Below are positions 23,192 to 30,202 of a stretch of 34,210 nucleotides of DNA, piece after piece. The stretch is from Bacillota bacterium (lineage in GTDB: Bacteria; Bacillota; Dethiobacteria; DTU022; UBA8154): positions 1 through 34,210 of the forward strand of contig JAAYOY010000212.1 in assembly GCA_012520035.1 (NCBI GenBank), given 5' to 3'. Positions within the stretch are counted from its first letter, which is position 1, and each line of letters starts with the position of its first letter. A program made the translations under genes and the position numbers. A model generated the notes under the pieces. That model did not search any database. It was not told the origin of the DNA and saw only the letters and a program-made list of their open reading frames with translations.

Positions 23192-25699
23192 TTGAAAGCG
23201 GTAATTATGGCGGGCGGCGAAGGTGCGAGGTTGAGGCCTTTAACCTGTGACCGTCCCAAACCAATGGTTCCAATTTGTGACCGGCCAATGATGGAATATA
23301 TAACCGACCTGCTGGTTTCACACGAACTAAGGGATCTGGCGGTGACCCTCCAGTATCTTCCGGAAAAGATAAAGGATCACTTTGGAGAAAGATCGGACCA
23401 GGGGGCAAATTTTACCTATTTTTTGGAGGAGGAGCCTCTGGGAACAGCCGGCAGTGTAAAAAACGCTTCTTCTTTTTTGGATGAAACTTTTTTGGTGATT
23501 AGCGGCGATTGCCTCACCGATATTAATTTAACAGAGGCTATAGAATTTCACCGCCGCAAAGGGACACTGGTTACCATTGTTCTAACTCCACAGGAAAACC
23601 CCCTCGAATACGGTGTGGTTATGGTTGATGATGAGGGGAGGATTACGCGTTTTTTAGAAAAGCCTACGTGGGGTGAGGTTTTCAGCGATACCGTTAATAC
23701 AGGCATATATATTCTTGAACCCGAGGTGCTTGATTATATCCCCGCAGGTAAAAAATTTGATTTCAGCAAGGATCTTTTCCCTTTACTTATGGAAAAGGGG
23801 CATACCCTTTTTGGCTGTGTGCTGCCGGGTTACTGGTGTGATATTGGTAATTTAGAACAATACCGCTATGCACATTATGATATCCTCGACAAGAAAATTA
23901 ATATTAAGCTTCCGGCGGTGGAAGAAGAACCGGGTATCTGGATTGCCGACGAAGTTTACATAAATGCGGATACCCGGTTAATACCTCCCTACTATATTGG
24001 CCAAGGAACATATATAGGTTCTAAAACAGTTGTGGGTGAGTATGCTGTCCTGGGCGCTTATAATCACCTTGAAAAAGTTTCCATAAAAAGGGGAATAACC
24101 TGGTCAAAGGTTTCCCTGGAGAAAAATGTTACTATTAGAGGAGGTATTTTGGCCAGCGATGTTCGCCTGGAATCTGCGGCGTCTGTCTACGAAGGAGTCG
24201 TGATCGGTGATAGCAGCATTATAGAAAGTAAAGCTACGCTCAAGCCCGGTGTAAGAGTATGGCCTTGTAAGAGGGTGGAAAGCGGCGCCCTCGTGAATAA
24301 CAATCTTATCTGGGGCAACCAGTTCAGGCGTTCGCTGTTTGGCGCCGACGGGGTCCGGGGAGAGATAAATGGGGATCTTTCGCTTGAAAATGCCCTTAGA
24401 ATGGGCTCTGCTTTTGCTTTCATGCTCGGCGGAGAGGTGCCGGTGGTTATCGGGGGGGATGCATGGGAGCCTTCACAGCTGTTAAAAAAATCCCTCATTG
24501 TAGGGCTGCTGGCCGGTGGAGCCGAAGTGCTGGATATTGGAGACACTATTGCCCCTGCAGTGCGCGTGGGCATCCCCGGCCTGGGCGCCGGGGGAGGTAT
24601 ATTCGTGCATTCGTGTTCATCTAATTACGGATACAGCGCCATCCGTTTTTTTGACCGTGAAGGTTTGAACCTTCTTCATGGAGATGAACGGAAACTTGAA
24701 CAGATCTTTCTAAGGGATGATTTTCCCAGGGCAAGGAAAGATAAATTGGGTATTAGTAAAACAATTGAAGATTTTAACGAGATATACAAGCGCATGGTAT
24801 TTAACGGCTTATCAATAGAGTCAATAAAAGAAGCAAATCTATCAGTTCTGATGGCCTTCCCACCCCCTCATTTACAAAAAATCCTGGTACCGATGTTGCA
24901 GGAGTTAAACTGTAATCTGGTGATATTGTATCCTCCAGGACGAACAAAACTTGCTTGCTGGAAAGAAGATGATTTTGCAGTAAATAAGAACGATATATCG
25001 CGGAGCATTATCAGGGATGAGATTGACCTGGGTTTCTGGATTACCCCTGAAGGAGAGAGCATGATCCTCTTTGATGAAGAAGGCCGTGAAATATCCGGAG
25101 AAGTGTACCAAGCCTTGCTCTCTCTGCTAATTTTACAATCGAAGGAAAAATCGATGCTCGTTCAACCAATCTCCGCATCCTGGATACATGAGGAGTTGGC
25201 TCGAAAAAATAAGGGTAAAGTTTTGCGCAGTAAAACTTTTCCCCGGCATTTTCAGGAAAAAATCAGGGAAATGTGCAATAGTATCTGCTCCATGGAAAAC
25301 GACGGCGGCTACATGCCTGCGAATTTTATGCAAATAGATGCCGTAACAGCCCTGCTTAAATTGCTTGAAAGCCTCGCCCGCGGAGGTAAAAGTCTTTCTA
25401 CCTTTATTAAAGAAATACCGGGGATAAATATGCGCCAAAAAGAAATACCGTGCCCCTGGGGGCAAAAGGGAAGGGTAATGCGCCGGCTGATACAGGAAGG
25501 GCCCGGCAGTGCCGAAAGGGTGGAGATGATCGACGGTTTAAAATTCTATTATCCGGATGGCTGGGCGCTTGTTCTCCCCGACCCGGAGAGACCCTCCTAT
25601 CGAATATACGGCGAGGGTTTTACCGAAGAAATTGCGGAGTCCCTAACCGATCTTTTCGCCGAGAAAGTTAAAACATTACAGAAACAGCCTCATCCCTGA
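23192..25699 (+). CDS. Sugar-1-phosphate nucleotidyltransferase fused to a degenerate phosphohexomutase domain
   Basis: Residues 1-230 form a nucleotidyltransferase of the mannose-1-phosphate guanylyltransferase type: MKAVIMAGGEGARLRPLT, VISGDCLTDINL, FLEKPTWGE and VNTGIYILEPEVLDYI are intact. Residues of about 250-370 are left-handed beta-helix repeats. From residue 380 a phosphohexomutase-like domain follows (FGADGVRGEINGDLSLENAL). In it the catalytic TASHNP loop reads HSCSSN (Cys475 in place of the phosphoserine), the metal loop DGDGDR reads TPEGES (618-623), and RPSGTEP reads LPDPERP. The mutase half therefore looks inactive. TTG 23192 is chosen because AAAGGGG lies 9 bases upstream and abuts ATG 23183. 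The likely role is nucleotide-sugar supply for envelope or coat polysaccharide; the sugar and nucleotide are not certain. Confidence 0.88.
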   Translation: MKAVIMAGGEGARLRPLTCDRPKPMVPICDRPMMEYITDLLVSHELRDLAVTLQYLPEKIKDHFGERSDQGANFTYFLEEEPLGTAGSVKNASSFLDETFLVISGDCLTDINLTEAIEFHRRKGTLVTIVLTPQENPLEYGVVMVDDEGRITRFLEKPTWGEVFSDTVNTGIYILEPEVLDYIPAGKKFDFSKDLFPLLMEKGHTLFGCVLPGYWCDIGNLEQYRYAHYDILDKKINIKLPAVEEEPGIWIADEVYINADTRLIPPYYIGQGTYIGSKTVVGEYAVLGAYNHLEKVSIKRGITWSKVSLEKNVTIRGGILASDVRLESAASVYEGVVIGDSSIIESKATLKPGVRVWPCKRVESGALVNNNLIWGNQFRRSLFGADGVRGEINGDLSLENALRMGSAFAFMLGGEVPVVIGGDAWEPSQLLKKSLIVGLLAGGAEVLDIGDTIAPAVRVGIPGLGAGGGIFVHSCSSNYGYSAIRFFDREGLNLLHGDERKLEQIFLRDDFPRARKDKLGISKTIEDFNEIYKRMVFNGLSIESIKEANLSVLMAFPPPHLQKILVPMLQELNCNLVILYPPGRTKLACWKEDDFAVNKNDISRSIIRDEIDLGFWITPEGESMILFDEEGREISGEVYQALLSLLILQSKEKSMLVQPISASWIHEELARKNKGKVLRSKTFPRHFQEKIREMCNSICSMENDGGYMPANFMQIDAVTALLKLLESLARGGKSLSTFIKEIPGINMRQKEIPCPWGQKGRVMRRLIQEGPGSAERVEMIDGLKFYYPDGWALVLPDPERPSYRIYGEGFTEEIAESLTDLFAEKVKTLQKQPHP

Positions 25700-25778
25700 A
25701 AAGGAATTAAAAACTCGGAGCTTTTGCTTTGAATCCCCTTTGGTTCGGCTAATAGCGGGCTTAAGCGCACTTAAATTG

Positions 25779-25807
25779 TTGACAATAAAGCGCTTCTGTG
25801 TTAAAAT
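25779..25807 (+). promoter_or_regulatory. Sigma-A promoter of the rplU operon
   Basis: TTGACA (25779-25784), a 17-base spacer and TAAAAT (25802-25807). The transcript would start near 25814 and include a structured leader of about 100 bases. Confidence 0.82.
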
Positions 25808-25820
25808 TACAAAGCGTTAC

Positions 25821-25893
25821 CGCCCGGTTAAGGTCACTAAAATTTTACCCATGGTTGTTTATTTTGCCGGAAGTAAAATTACCTTGAACGGCG
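25821..25893 (+). promoter_or_regulatory. Structured leader of rplU (candidate L21 autoregulatory leader)
   Basis: Two stacked stems are visible. AATTTTAC (25841-25848) pairs with GTAAAATT (25873-25880). Outside it, GTTAAGGT (25827-25834) pairs with ACCTTGAAC (25881-25889) apart from a bulged G at 25886. CC/GG pairs extend it outward. The stem ends just before the ribosome site AAAGAGAGAGG. Ribosomal-protein leaders upstream of rplU are known in Firmicutes; whether this belongs to that family needs a covariance search. Confidence 0.55.
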
Positions 25894-25917
25894 AGATTAG
25901 AAAGAGAGAGGTATTCG

Positions 25918-26226
25918 ATGTACGCTATAATTGAGACTGGCGGAAAACAGTACAGGGTATCCGAGGGAACGATTTGCAACGTGGAAAAGCTGGATATCGG
26001 TATTGGTGAAGAGGTTGTATTTGATAAGGTGTTGTTAATTAAAAACGAAGAACGCACAGAAGTGGGGTCACCCTATTTAACGGGCAGAAAAGTATCGGCC
26101 AAAGTTCTGGAACATGGCAAAGGAAAAAAAATTATTGTCTTCAAGTTTAAGCCCAAGAAAAACTACAGGCGGAAAAAGGGTCACCGCCAGCCTTTTACCC
26201 GGATTTTAATAGAAAAAATTTCATGA
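25918..26226 (+). CDS. rplU: 50S ribosomal protein L21
   Basis: L21 binds 23S rRNA in the large subunit. [17 protein letters not shown] at the start, [28 protein letters not shown], and the C-terminal signature [19 protein letters not shown] are diagnostic. The length of 102 residues is complete. ATG 25918 has GAGAGAGG upstream. It heads the conserved rplU-prp-rpmA-obgE cluster and is preceded by its own promoter and a folded leader. Confidence 0.97.
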   Translation: MYAIIETGGKQYRVSEGTICNVEKLDIGIGEEVVFDKVLLIKNEERTEVGSPYLTGRKVSAKVLEHGKGKKIIVFKFKPKKNYRRKKGHRQPFTRILIEKIS

Positions 26227-26246
26227 GTACTTGCGGGTAGAGGGAA

Positions 26247-26603
26247 ATGGTTAAGGTTAAGGTTGTAAGGGATAGCGATAATCATCCTCTTTCTGTGGAG
26301 GTTAAAGGACATGCTCTTTATGCTCCGGATGGCAGCGATATAGTATGCGCTGCTGTTTCCATTCTCACACAGACGGTGCTTTTTGCGCTGGAGGATCTAC
26401 TCGGACTTAAAACCCCGGCAGTGCTCAGGGAAGGGTATCTGTTGATAACATCTCCGGTAGAAATTGAGCAGGAAAAAGAAGAAAAGTACTACCTGCTTAT
26501 TGAAACAATGCTGCTGGGGTTAAAAGAAACCGCCAGATCCTATCCCTGTCATATTCTTTATGTCGAAGAAAAAACGTCATCCTCTCATGGATGCAGGAGA
26601 TGA
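26247..26603 (+). CDS. prp: Ribosomal-processing cysteine protease Prp
   Basis: Prp removes the N-terminal extension of ribosomal protein L27 in Firmicutes and relatives. The catalytic pair is visible: His in VEVKGHALYAPDGSD and Cys in IVCAAVSILTQT. Spacing between them and the length of 118 residues fit the family. The gene sits between rplU and rpmA as usual. The substrate encoded next carries the matching cleavage motif. The start is ATG 26247 with GTAGAGGG upstream. Confidence 0.93.
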   Translation: MVKVKVVRDSDNHPLSVEVKGHALYAPDGSDIVCAAVSILTQTVLFALEDLLGLKTPAVLREGYLLITSPVEIEQEKEEKYYLLIETMLLGLKETARSYPCHILYVEEKTSSSHGCRR

Positions 26604-26673
26604 TTTAAGTGCATCATGCATGGAATTTTACAGGAGGGAGGTGTGAGGCCTGACCCAGGTTCAGGCTGAGCTT

Positions 26674-26955
26674 ATGCGTAGAATTGACCTGCAGCTGTTT
26701 GCCCATAAAAAAGGAGTCGGCAGTTCAAGGAACGGGCGTGACAGCAATGCAAAAAGACTTGGAGTTAAAAGGTATGGTGGCCAGGAGGTTACTGCCGGCA
26801 GTATTATTGTTCGTCAGCGAGGTACAAGGATTCATCCCGGAAATAATGTCGCTAAGGGAAAAGACGATACCCTTTATGCCCTGGTTGATGGATTGGTTGC
26901 TTTTGAGCGTCTTGGCAAATCAAAAAAAATGGTAAATGTGTACCCAGCAGAATAA
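26674..26955 (+). CDS. rpmA: 50S ribosomal protein L27 with a Prp-cleavable N-terminus
   Basis: L27 helps position tRNA in the peptidyl-transferase centre. The sequence [20 protein letters not shown] shows the Firmicutes nine-residue extension, to be cut by Prp after LQLF to expose AHKKG. The remainder ([20 protein letters not shown]) is standard. ATG 26674 gives the expected extension, but it has almost no ribosome site. The strong GGAGGGAGG at 26633-26641 instead precedes a nine-codon GTG frame (26643-26669) that ends 4 bases before the ATG, and an in-frame CTG at 26650. A compact terminator follows at the stop codon. Confidence 0.96.
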   Translation: MRRIDLQLFAHKKGVGSSRNGRDSNAKRLGVKRYGGQEVTAGSIIVRQRGTRIHPGNNVAKGKDDTLYALVDGLVAFERLGKSKKMVNVYPAE

Positions 26956-26979
26956 CCCGGGCTACCCGGGATTTTTTTT
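26956..26979 (+). terminator. Short GC-rich terminator between rpmA and obgE
   Basis: CCCGGG (26956-26961), loop CTA, CCCGGG (26965-26970), then A and eight T (26972-26979). It begins directly after the rpmA stop. It probably reduces transcription into obgE rather than ending the operon, because no new promoter fits in the 18 bases before the obgE start. Confidence 0.75.
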
Positions 26980-26996
26980 AGGTAAGGTGATATTGC

Positions 26997-28268
26997 TTGT
27001 TTATCGATCGGGTTAAGGTCTTCGTAAAAGGGGGCAGGGGAGGAAACGGAATCGTTGCTTTCAGGAGGGAAAAATATGTCCCTCACGGGGGGCCCGATGG
27101 GGGAGACGGCGGAAATGGCGGCGACGTAATCCTGGTGGCCTCCGAAGAAAAAAACACCCTCATTGATTTAAGCTACCGCCCCCACCTGCGGGCCGACAAC
27201 GGTGTCCACGGCCAGGGTAAAAAAAAGCATGGTAAAAACGGCGATCCCCTATATGTAAAAGTGCCTGTGGGTACGGTTGTCAAGGACGAAGACGATACTG
27301 TGCTTGCAGATCTGGGCCGTCCGGGTATGAAGGCCGTAGTCGCCAGGGGGGGAAGAGGGGGCCGGGGGAACGCCCGTTTTACCACTTCCCGTCGCCGGGC
27401 TCCGGATTTTGCCGAGAAAGGTGAACCGGGAGAAGAGCGCACGCTGATTTTGGAATTAAAGCTGCTGGCGGATGTGGGCCTTGTCGGTTTCCCCAACGCA
27501 GGGAAGTCAACCCTGCTTTCACGCATTTCCGCTGCTGCCCCAAAAATTGCAGCTTTTCCTTTTACCACTTTAATACCGCAATTAGGTGTTGTTTACCTGG
27601 GAGAAGAGCGCTCTTTCGTTGTAGCCGATCTTCCCGGAATAATTGAAAACGCCCATCAGGGGGCGGGTTTGGGGCATCAATTTTTAAAGCATATTGAAAG
27701 AACGAGGGTTTTATTGTTTATTATCGATCTTTCCGGGGCAGAAGGTCGCGACCCCTTCCAGGACTATATTAACTTAAAGAAAGAGCTGCAGCTTTTTAAG
27801 TGGGAATTGATTGAAAAGCCGCGTGTAATAGCGGCTAACAAGCTGGACCTGCCTTTTGCAGAAAAAAATCTTCAGCTTTTCCGGTCCCGGATAAGTGACG
27901 CCCCGGTGTTTCCTATTTCTGCCGTAACCGGAGAAGGGATAAGTCCCCTTCTTGAGGAATTGCATAGTATAATACAGAAAAATCTTTCAAACGATCCGGT
28001 AGAAGGATATAATGAAGATGAACTTATTTATCTCCCCCCAACCGCTTACAGAGGTCTTAGCATAAAGGTAGAAGAAAATGTATATACCGTCAGCGGTGAA
28101 GATGTGGAAAAAGCTGTTTATAAAGCCCACTTTGACAGCCCTGGTGGGTTAAACCGATTTCAGGAAATAATGAAAAACCTCGGTGTAGAGAGAGAGCTCA
28201 TAAGAATGGGGATTAAAGAGGGAGATACGGTAAGAATTGGAGAGATGGAATTCACCTATTATTTTTAA
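26997..28268 (+). CDS. obgE: Obg-family GTPase involved in ribosome assembly
   Basis: ObgE (Obg, CgtA) is a GTPase that binds the 50S subunit and links ribosome assembly to growth and, in Bacillus, to sporulation. Domains in order: the glycine-rich Obg fold (residues 1-158: FVKGGRGGNGIVAFRREKYV, then the PHGGPDGGDGGNGGDV stretch), the G domain with Walker A GFPNAGKSTLL, DLPGI (G3) and NKLD (G4), and a C-terminal OCT domain (residues of about 340-423, ending MEFTYYF). The length of 423 residues is typical for Firmicutes. TTG 26997 has AGGTAAGGTGA about 8 bases upstream. Confidence 0.96.
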   Translation: MFIDRVKVFVKGGRGGNGIVAFRREKYVPHGGPDGGDGGNGGDVILVASEEKNTLIDLSYRPHLRADNGVHGQGKKKHGKNGDPLYVKVPVGTVVKDEDDTVLADLGRPGMKAVVARGGRGGRGNARFTTSRRRAPDFAEKGEPGEERTLILELKLLADVGLVGFPNAGKSTLLSRISAAAPKIAAFPFTTLIPQLGVVYLGEERSFVVADLPGIIENAHQGAGLGHQFLKHIERTRVLLFIIDLSGAEGRDPFQDYINLKKELQLFKWELIEKPRVIAANKLDLPFAEKNLQLFRSRISDAPVFPISAVTGEGISPLLEELHSIIQKNLSNDPVEGYNEDELIYLPPTAYRGLSIKVEENVYTVSGEDVEKAVYKAHFDSPGGLNRFQEIMKNLGVERELIRMGIKEGDTVRIGEMEFTYYF

Positions 28269-28297
28269 GATATTCCGGGATACAAGGAAGAGTGAAA

Positions 28298-28957
28298 ATG
28301 AGTTTTTTACTGCCAAAGACAAATAAGCAAATTTTAAATATTGGAATCATGGGCGGAACGTTTGACCCCATTCATATGGGGCATCTGGTTACTGCTGAAG
28401 TCGCCCGCCAGCAGTTTAAGCTGGATTATGTAATCTTTATTCCTGCAGGCATTCCTCCCCATAAGGATATTAAAACCATTAATGATGCAGAACACCGTTA
28501 TTTAATGACTTTGCTTGCTGTGGTAGACAACCCGTTTTTTACCGTCTCGCGCCTGGAGATAGAGAATAATCAGCCTTCTTATACGATTGACACCGTGCGC
28601 CGTATTTTTGAAATATATAACGGAAAACTCAATCTTTATTTTATCACCGGCGCAGATGCTATTTTGGATATAACAACCTGGAAAGATTACCAGGAACTGT
28701 TGAACACTTGCTCTTTTATCGCAGCATCCCGTCCGGGTTATTCATTCAGCAAGCTGAAAGATATTTTTGGCTCCCTTTTCCCTGAGATTATTAAAAAAAT
28801 CAATTTGCTGGAGATACCGGCGATGGCTATTTCTTCTACTTTTATTCGCCGTCGCGTGGCAGAGGGAAAAACAATTAAATATTTAACCCCTGAACCGGTA
28901 GAGCAGTATATCTATAAAAACAGGCTTTACATAAACAGCGCAAACGACCTTAAATAG
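28298..28957 (+). CDS. nadD: Nicotinate-nucleotide adenylyltransferase
   Basis: NadD transfers AMP to nicotinate mononucleotide in NAD synthesis. The nucleotide-binding GIMGGTFDPIHMGHL (HxGH class), FIPAGIPPHK, the SRPGYSFSKL segment and the C-terminal ISSTFIRRRVAEGK are intact. ATG 28298 has AAGGAAG about 8 bases upstream. The GTG at 28292 overlaps that site. About 219 residues result, slightly longer than usual because of a 14-residue polar N-terminus. It follows obgE after 29 bases, and a fresh promoter lies just downstream. Confidence 0.94.
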   Translation: MSFLLPKTNKQILNIGIMGGTFDPIHMGHLVTAEVARQQFKLDYVIFIPAGIPPHKDIKTINDAEHRYLMTLLAVVDNPFFTVSRLEIENNQPSYTIDTVRRIFEIYNGKLNLYFITGADAILDITTWKDYQELLNTCSFIAASRPGYSFSKLKDIFGSLFPEIIKKINLLEIPAMAISSTFIRRRVAEGKTIKYLTPEPVEQYIYKNRLYINSANDLK

Positions 28958-29261
28958 AGTTGATACCTTGACTTCCCTCTTATTAGATGCTATGATGATG
29001 AAGAAAAATTTGTCTTGATATCTATTGATATCTATTTGTAGCTTAATTGTGTAGGATTTTGATCAGGCTGTTTCAATTAATAGCGATGGTTTTATTTTAG
29101 CTGATGCCTTTGGAGTAAATGATTTAAAAAAAGGAAGCATTTTGAGTTCTTTTTTATGTTACCCACCGGCATTATTTCTCAGGAGGTGAAAGAAGTATAA
29201 ACTACTTTTTTCTATTGCATAATATAAATGAATCCAGAATGCCGGGAAGCGAGGTGACAAA
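28958..29261 (+). other. Long leader region of the RRM gene
   Basis: No gene is recognised. It holds a promoter at 28968-28996, then about 260 bases before the RRM start. An exact tandem repeat of TTGATATCTA lies at 29015-29034. AGGAGGTGAAAG near 29180-29191 looks like an additional ribosome site, but the frame behind it does not encode a recognisable protein. Confidence 0.45.
28968..28996 (+). promoter_or_regulatory. Sigma-A-type promoter upstream of the RRM gene
   Basis: TTGACT (28968-28973), a 17-base spacer and TATGAT (28991-28996). The transcript would start near 29003, about 260 bases before the RRM start codon. Confidence 0.7.
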
Positions 29262-29522
29262 ATGGTTAAAACCTTGTATGTAGGAAATGTTTCCTGGGGG
29301 ACCACAGAAGAAGATCTCCAGAATGCTTTTGCCAAACACGGTGAGGTGCTGGGTTGCCGCATCATAACGGAAAGAGCTACAGGTCGTTCCAGGGGGTATG
29401 GTTTCGTCGAGGTAAACGATGAAGATGCGGAACAGATAATGGAAAATATGAACGGTGCTGAAGTAGACGGACGCCGGTTGGTGGTAAATGAAGCAAAACC
29501 GAAAGAAAACAGGCAACTTTAA
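29262..29522 (+). CDS. Single-RRM RNA-binding protein
   Basis: The 86-residue protein is one RNA-recognition motif. RNP2 is LYVGNV (residues 5-10) and RNP1 is RGYGFVEV (residues 44-51), with the aromatic residues that stack on RNA intact. The short tail is NEAKPKENRQL. Such small RRM proteins occur in cyanobacteria and scattered other bacteria and are thought to bind RNA in the cytosol; the targets are unknown. ATG 29262 has GCGAGGTGA upstream. The gene has its own promoter, a long leader and a terminator overlapping its stop codon, so it is monocistronic between nadD and yqeK. Confidence 0.93.
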   Translation: MVKTLYVGNVSWGTTEEDLQNAFAKHGEVLGCRIITERATGRSRGYGFVEVNDEDAEQIMENMNGAEVDGRRLVVNEAKPKENRQL

Positions 29523-29541
29523 GTTGCCTTTTTTATTTTTT
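29511..29541 (+). terminator. Terminator overlapping the RRM stop codon
   Basis: AGGCAACT (29511-29518) and AGTTGCCT (29522-29529) form an 8-base-pair stem with loop TTA, followed by TTTTTATTTTTTT. The stop codon TAA (29520-29522) lies in the loop. Confidence 0.85.
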
Positions 29542-29608
29542 TATCATATAGAGAAGGAAAGCTTTATTTTCTGTCAAATTATATTACGTATGAAGGTGAT
29601 CTCTTGCA

Positions 29609-30202
29609 GTGAAGATAAATAACGAGGAAGCGCGAAAAATTCTGAAGCGCAGAATGAGCGAGGAGTTGTTCATTCATTCGCTGGGTGTAGAAGAAACTGC
29701 TTATAATCTCGCTGTACTCCACGGGGTTGATGAAAAAAAGGCTGTACTTGCCGGGCTGTTACATGACTATGCCAAAAGCCTCCCCGTAAACGAACTCAAC
29801 CGGCTGGCTGCCGAACATGATCTGGCGGACGATATCTCCCGGCGGGAACCGGCACTTCTGCACGCTCCCGTTGGTGCCTGGTTGCTGGAGCATGAACTAA
29901 GGATAAAAGATCGGGAGATCCTGGAGGCGGTCAGGGTACATACAACAGGTTTCCCGGGGATGTCTACCCTGGCAAAGGTGGTATACCTGGCGGATTGTCT
30001 GGAGCCTGGAAGAGATTTTCCCGGGTTAATTGATATAAGAAATATTGCCCGCAATGACCTTGACCGGGCACTGCTCATGGCGGTCGATAGAACACTCAGA
30101 TATATTATAGATAGAGGGAAAATTATTCATCCTTCTTCTTTATTTTTTCGCAATTCCCTGATTTTATCTTTGAAAAAAATTTCGGGAGTAAAAGAGTTAT
30201 GA
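29609..30202 (+). CDS. yqeK: HD-domain hydrolase, YqeK family
   Basis: YqeK proteins hydrolyse diadenosine tetraphosphate (Ap4A) to ADP in Firmicutes. The metal motifs of the HD domain are visible: SLGVEETA preceded by His, LLHDYAKSLP, HAPVGAWLLEHEL, and VYLADCLEPGRDFPG. The length of 197 residues is usual. GTG 29609 is the only in-frame start with an upstream GAAGGTGA site, spaced about 10 bases. nadD-yqeK-rsfS is a conserved order in Firmicutes. Here an RRM gene and an LCP-like gene are interposed. The stop overlaps the next start (ATGA). Confidence 0.9.
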   Translation: MKINNEEARKILKRRMSEELFIHSLGVEETAYNLAVLHGVDEKKAVLAGLLHDYAKSLPVNELNRLAAEHDLADDISRREPALLHAPVGAWLLEHELRIKDREILEAVRVHTTGFPGMSTLAKVVYLADCLEPGRDFPGLIDIRNIARNDLDRALLMAVDRTLRYIIDRGKIIHPSSLFFRNSLILSLKKISGVKEL

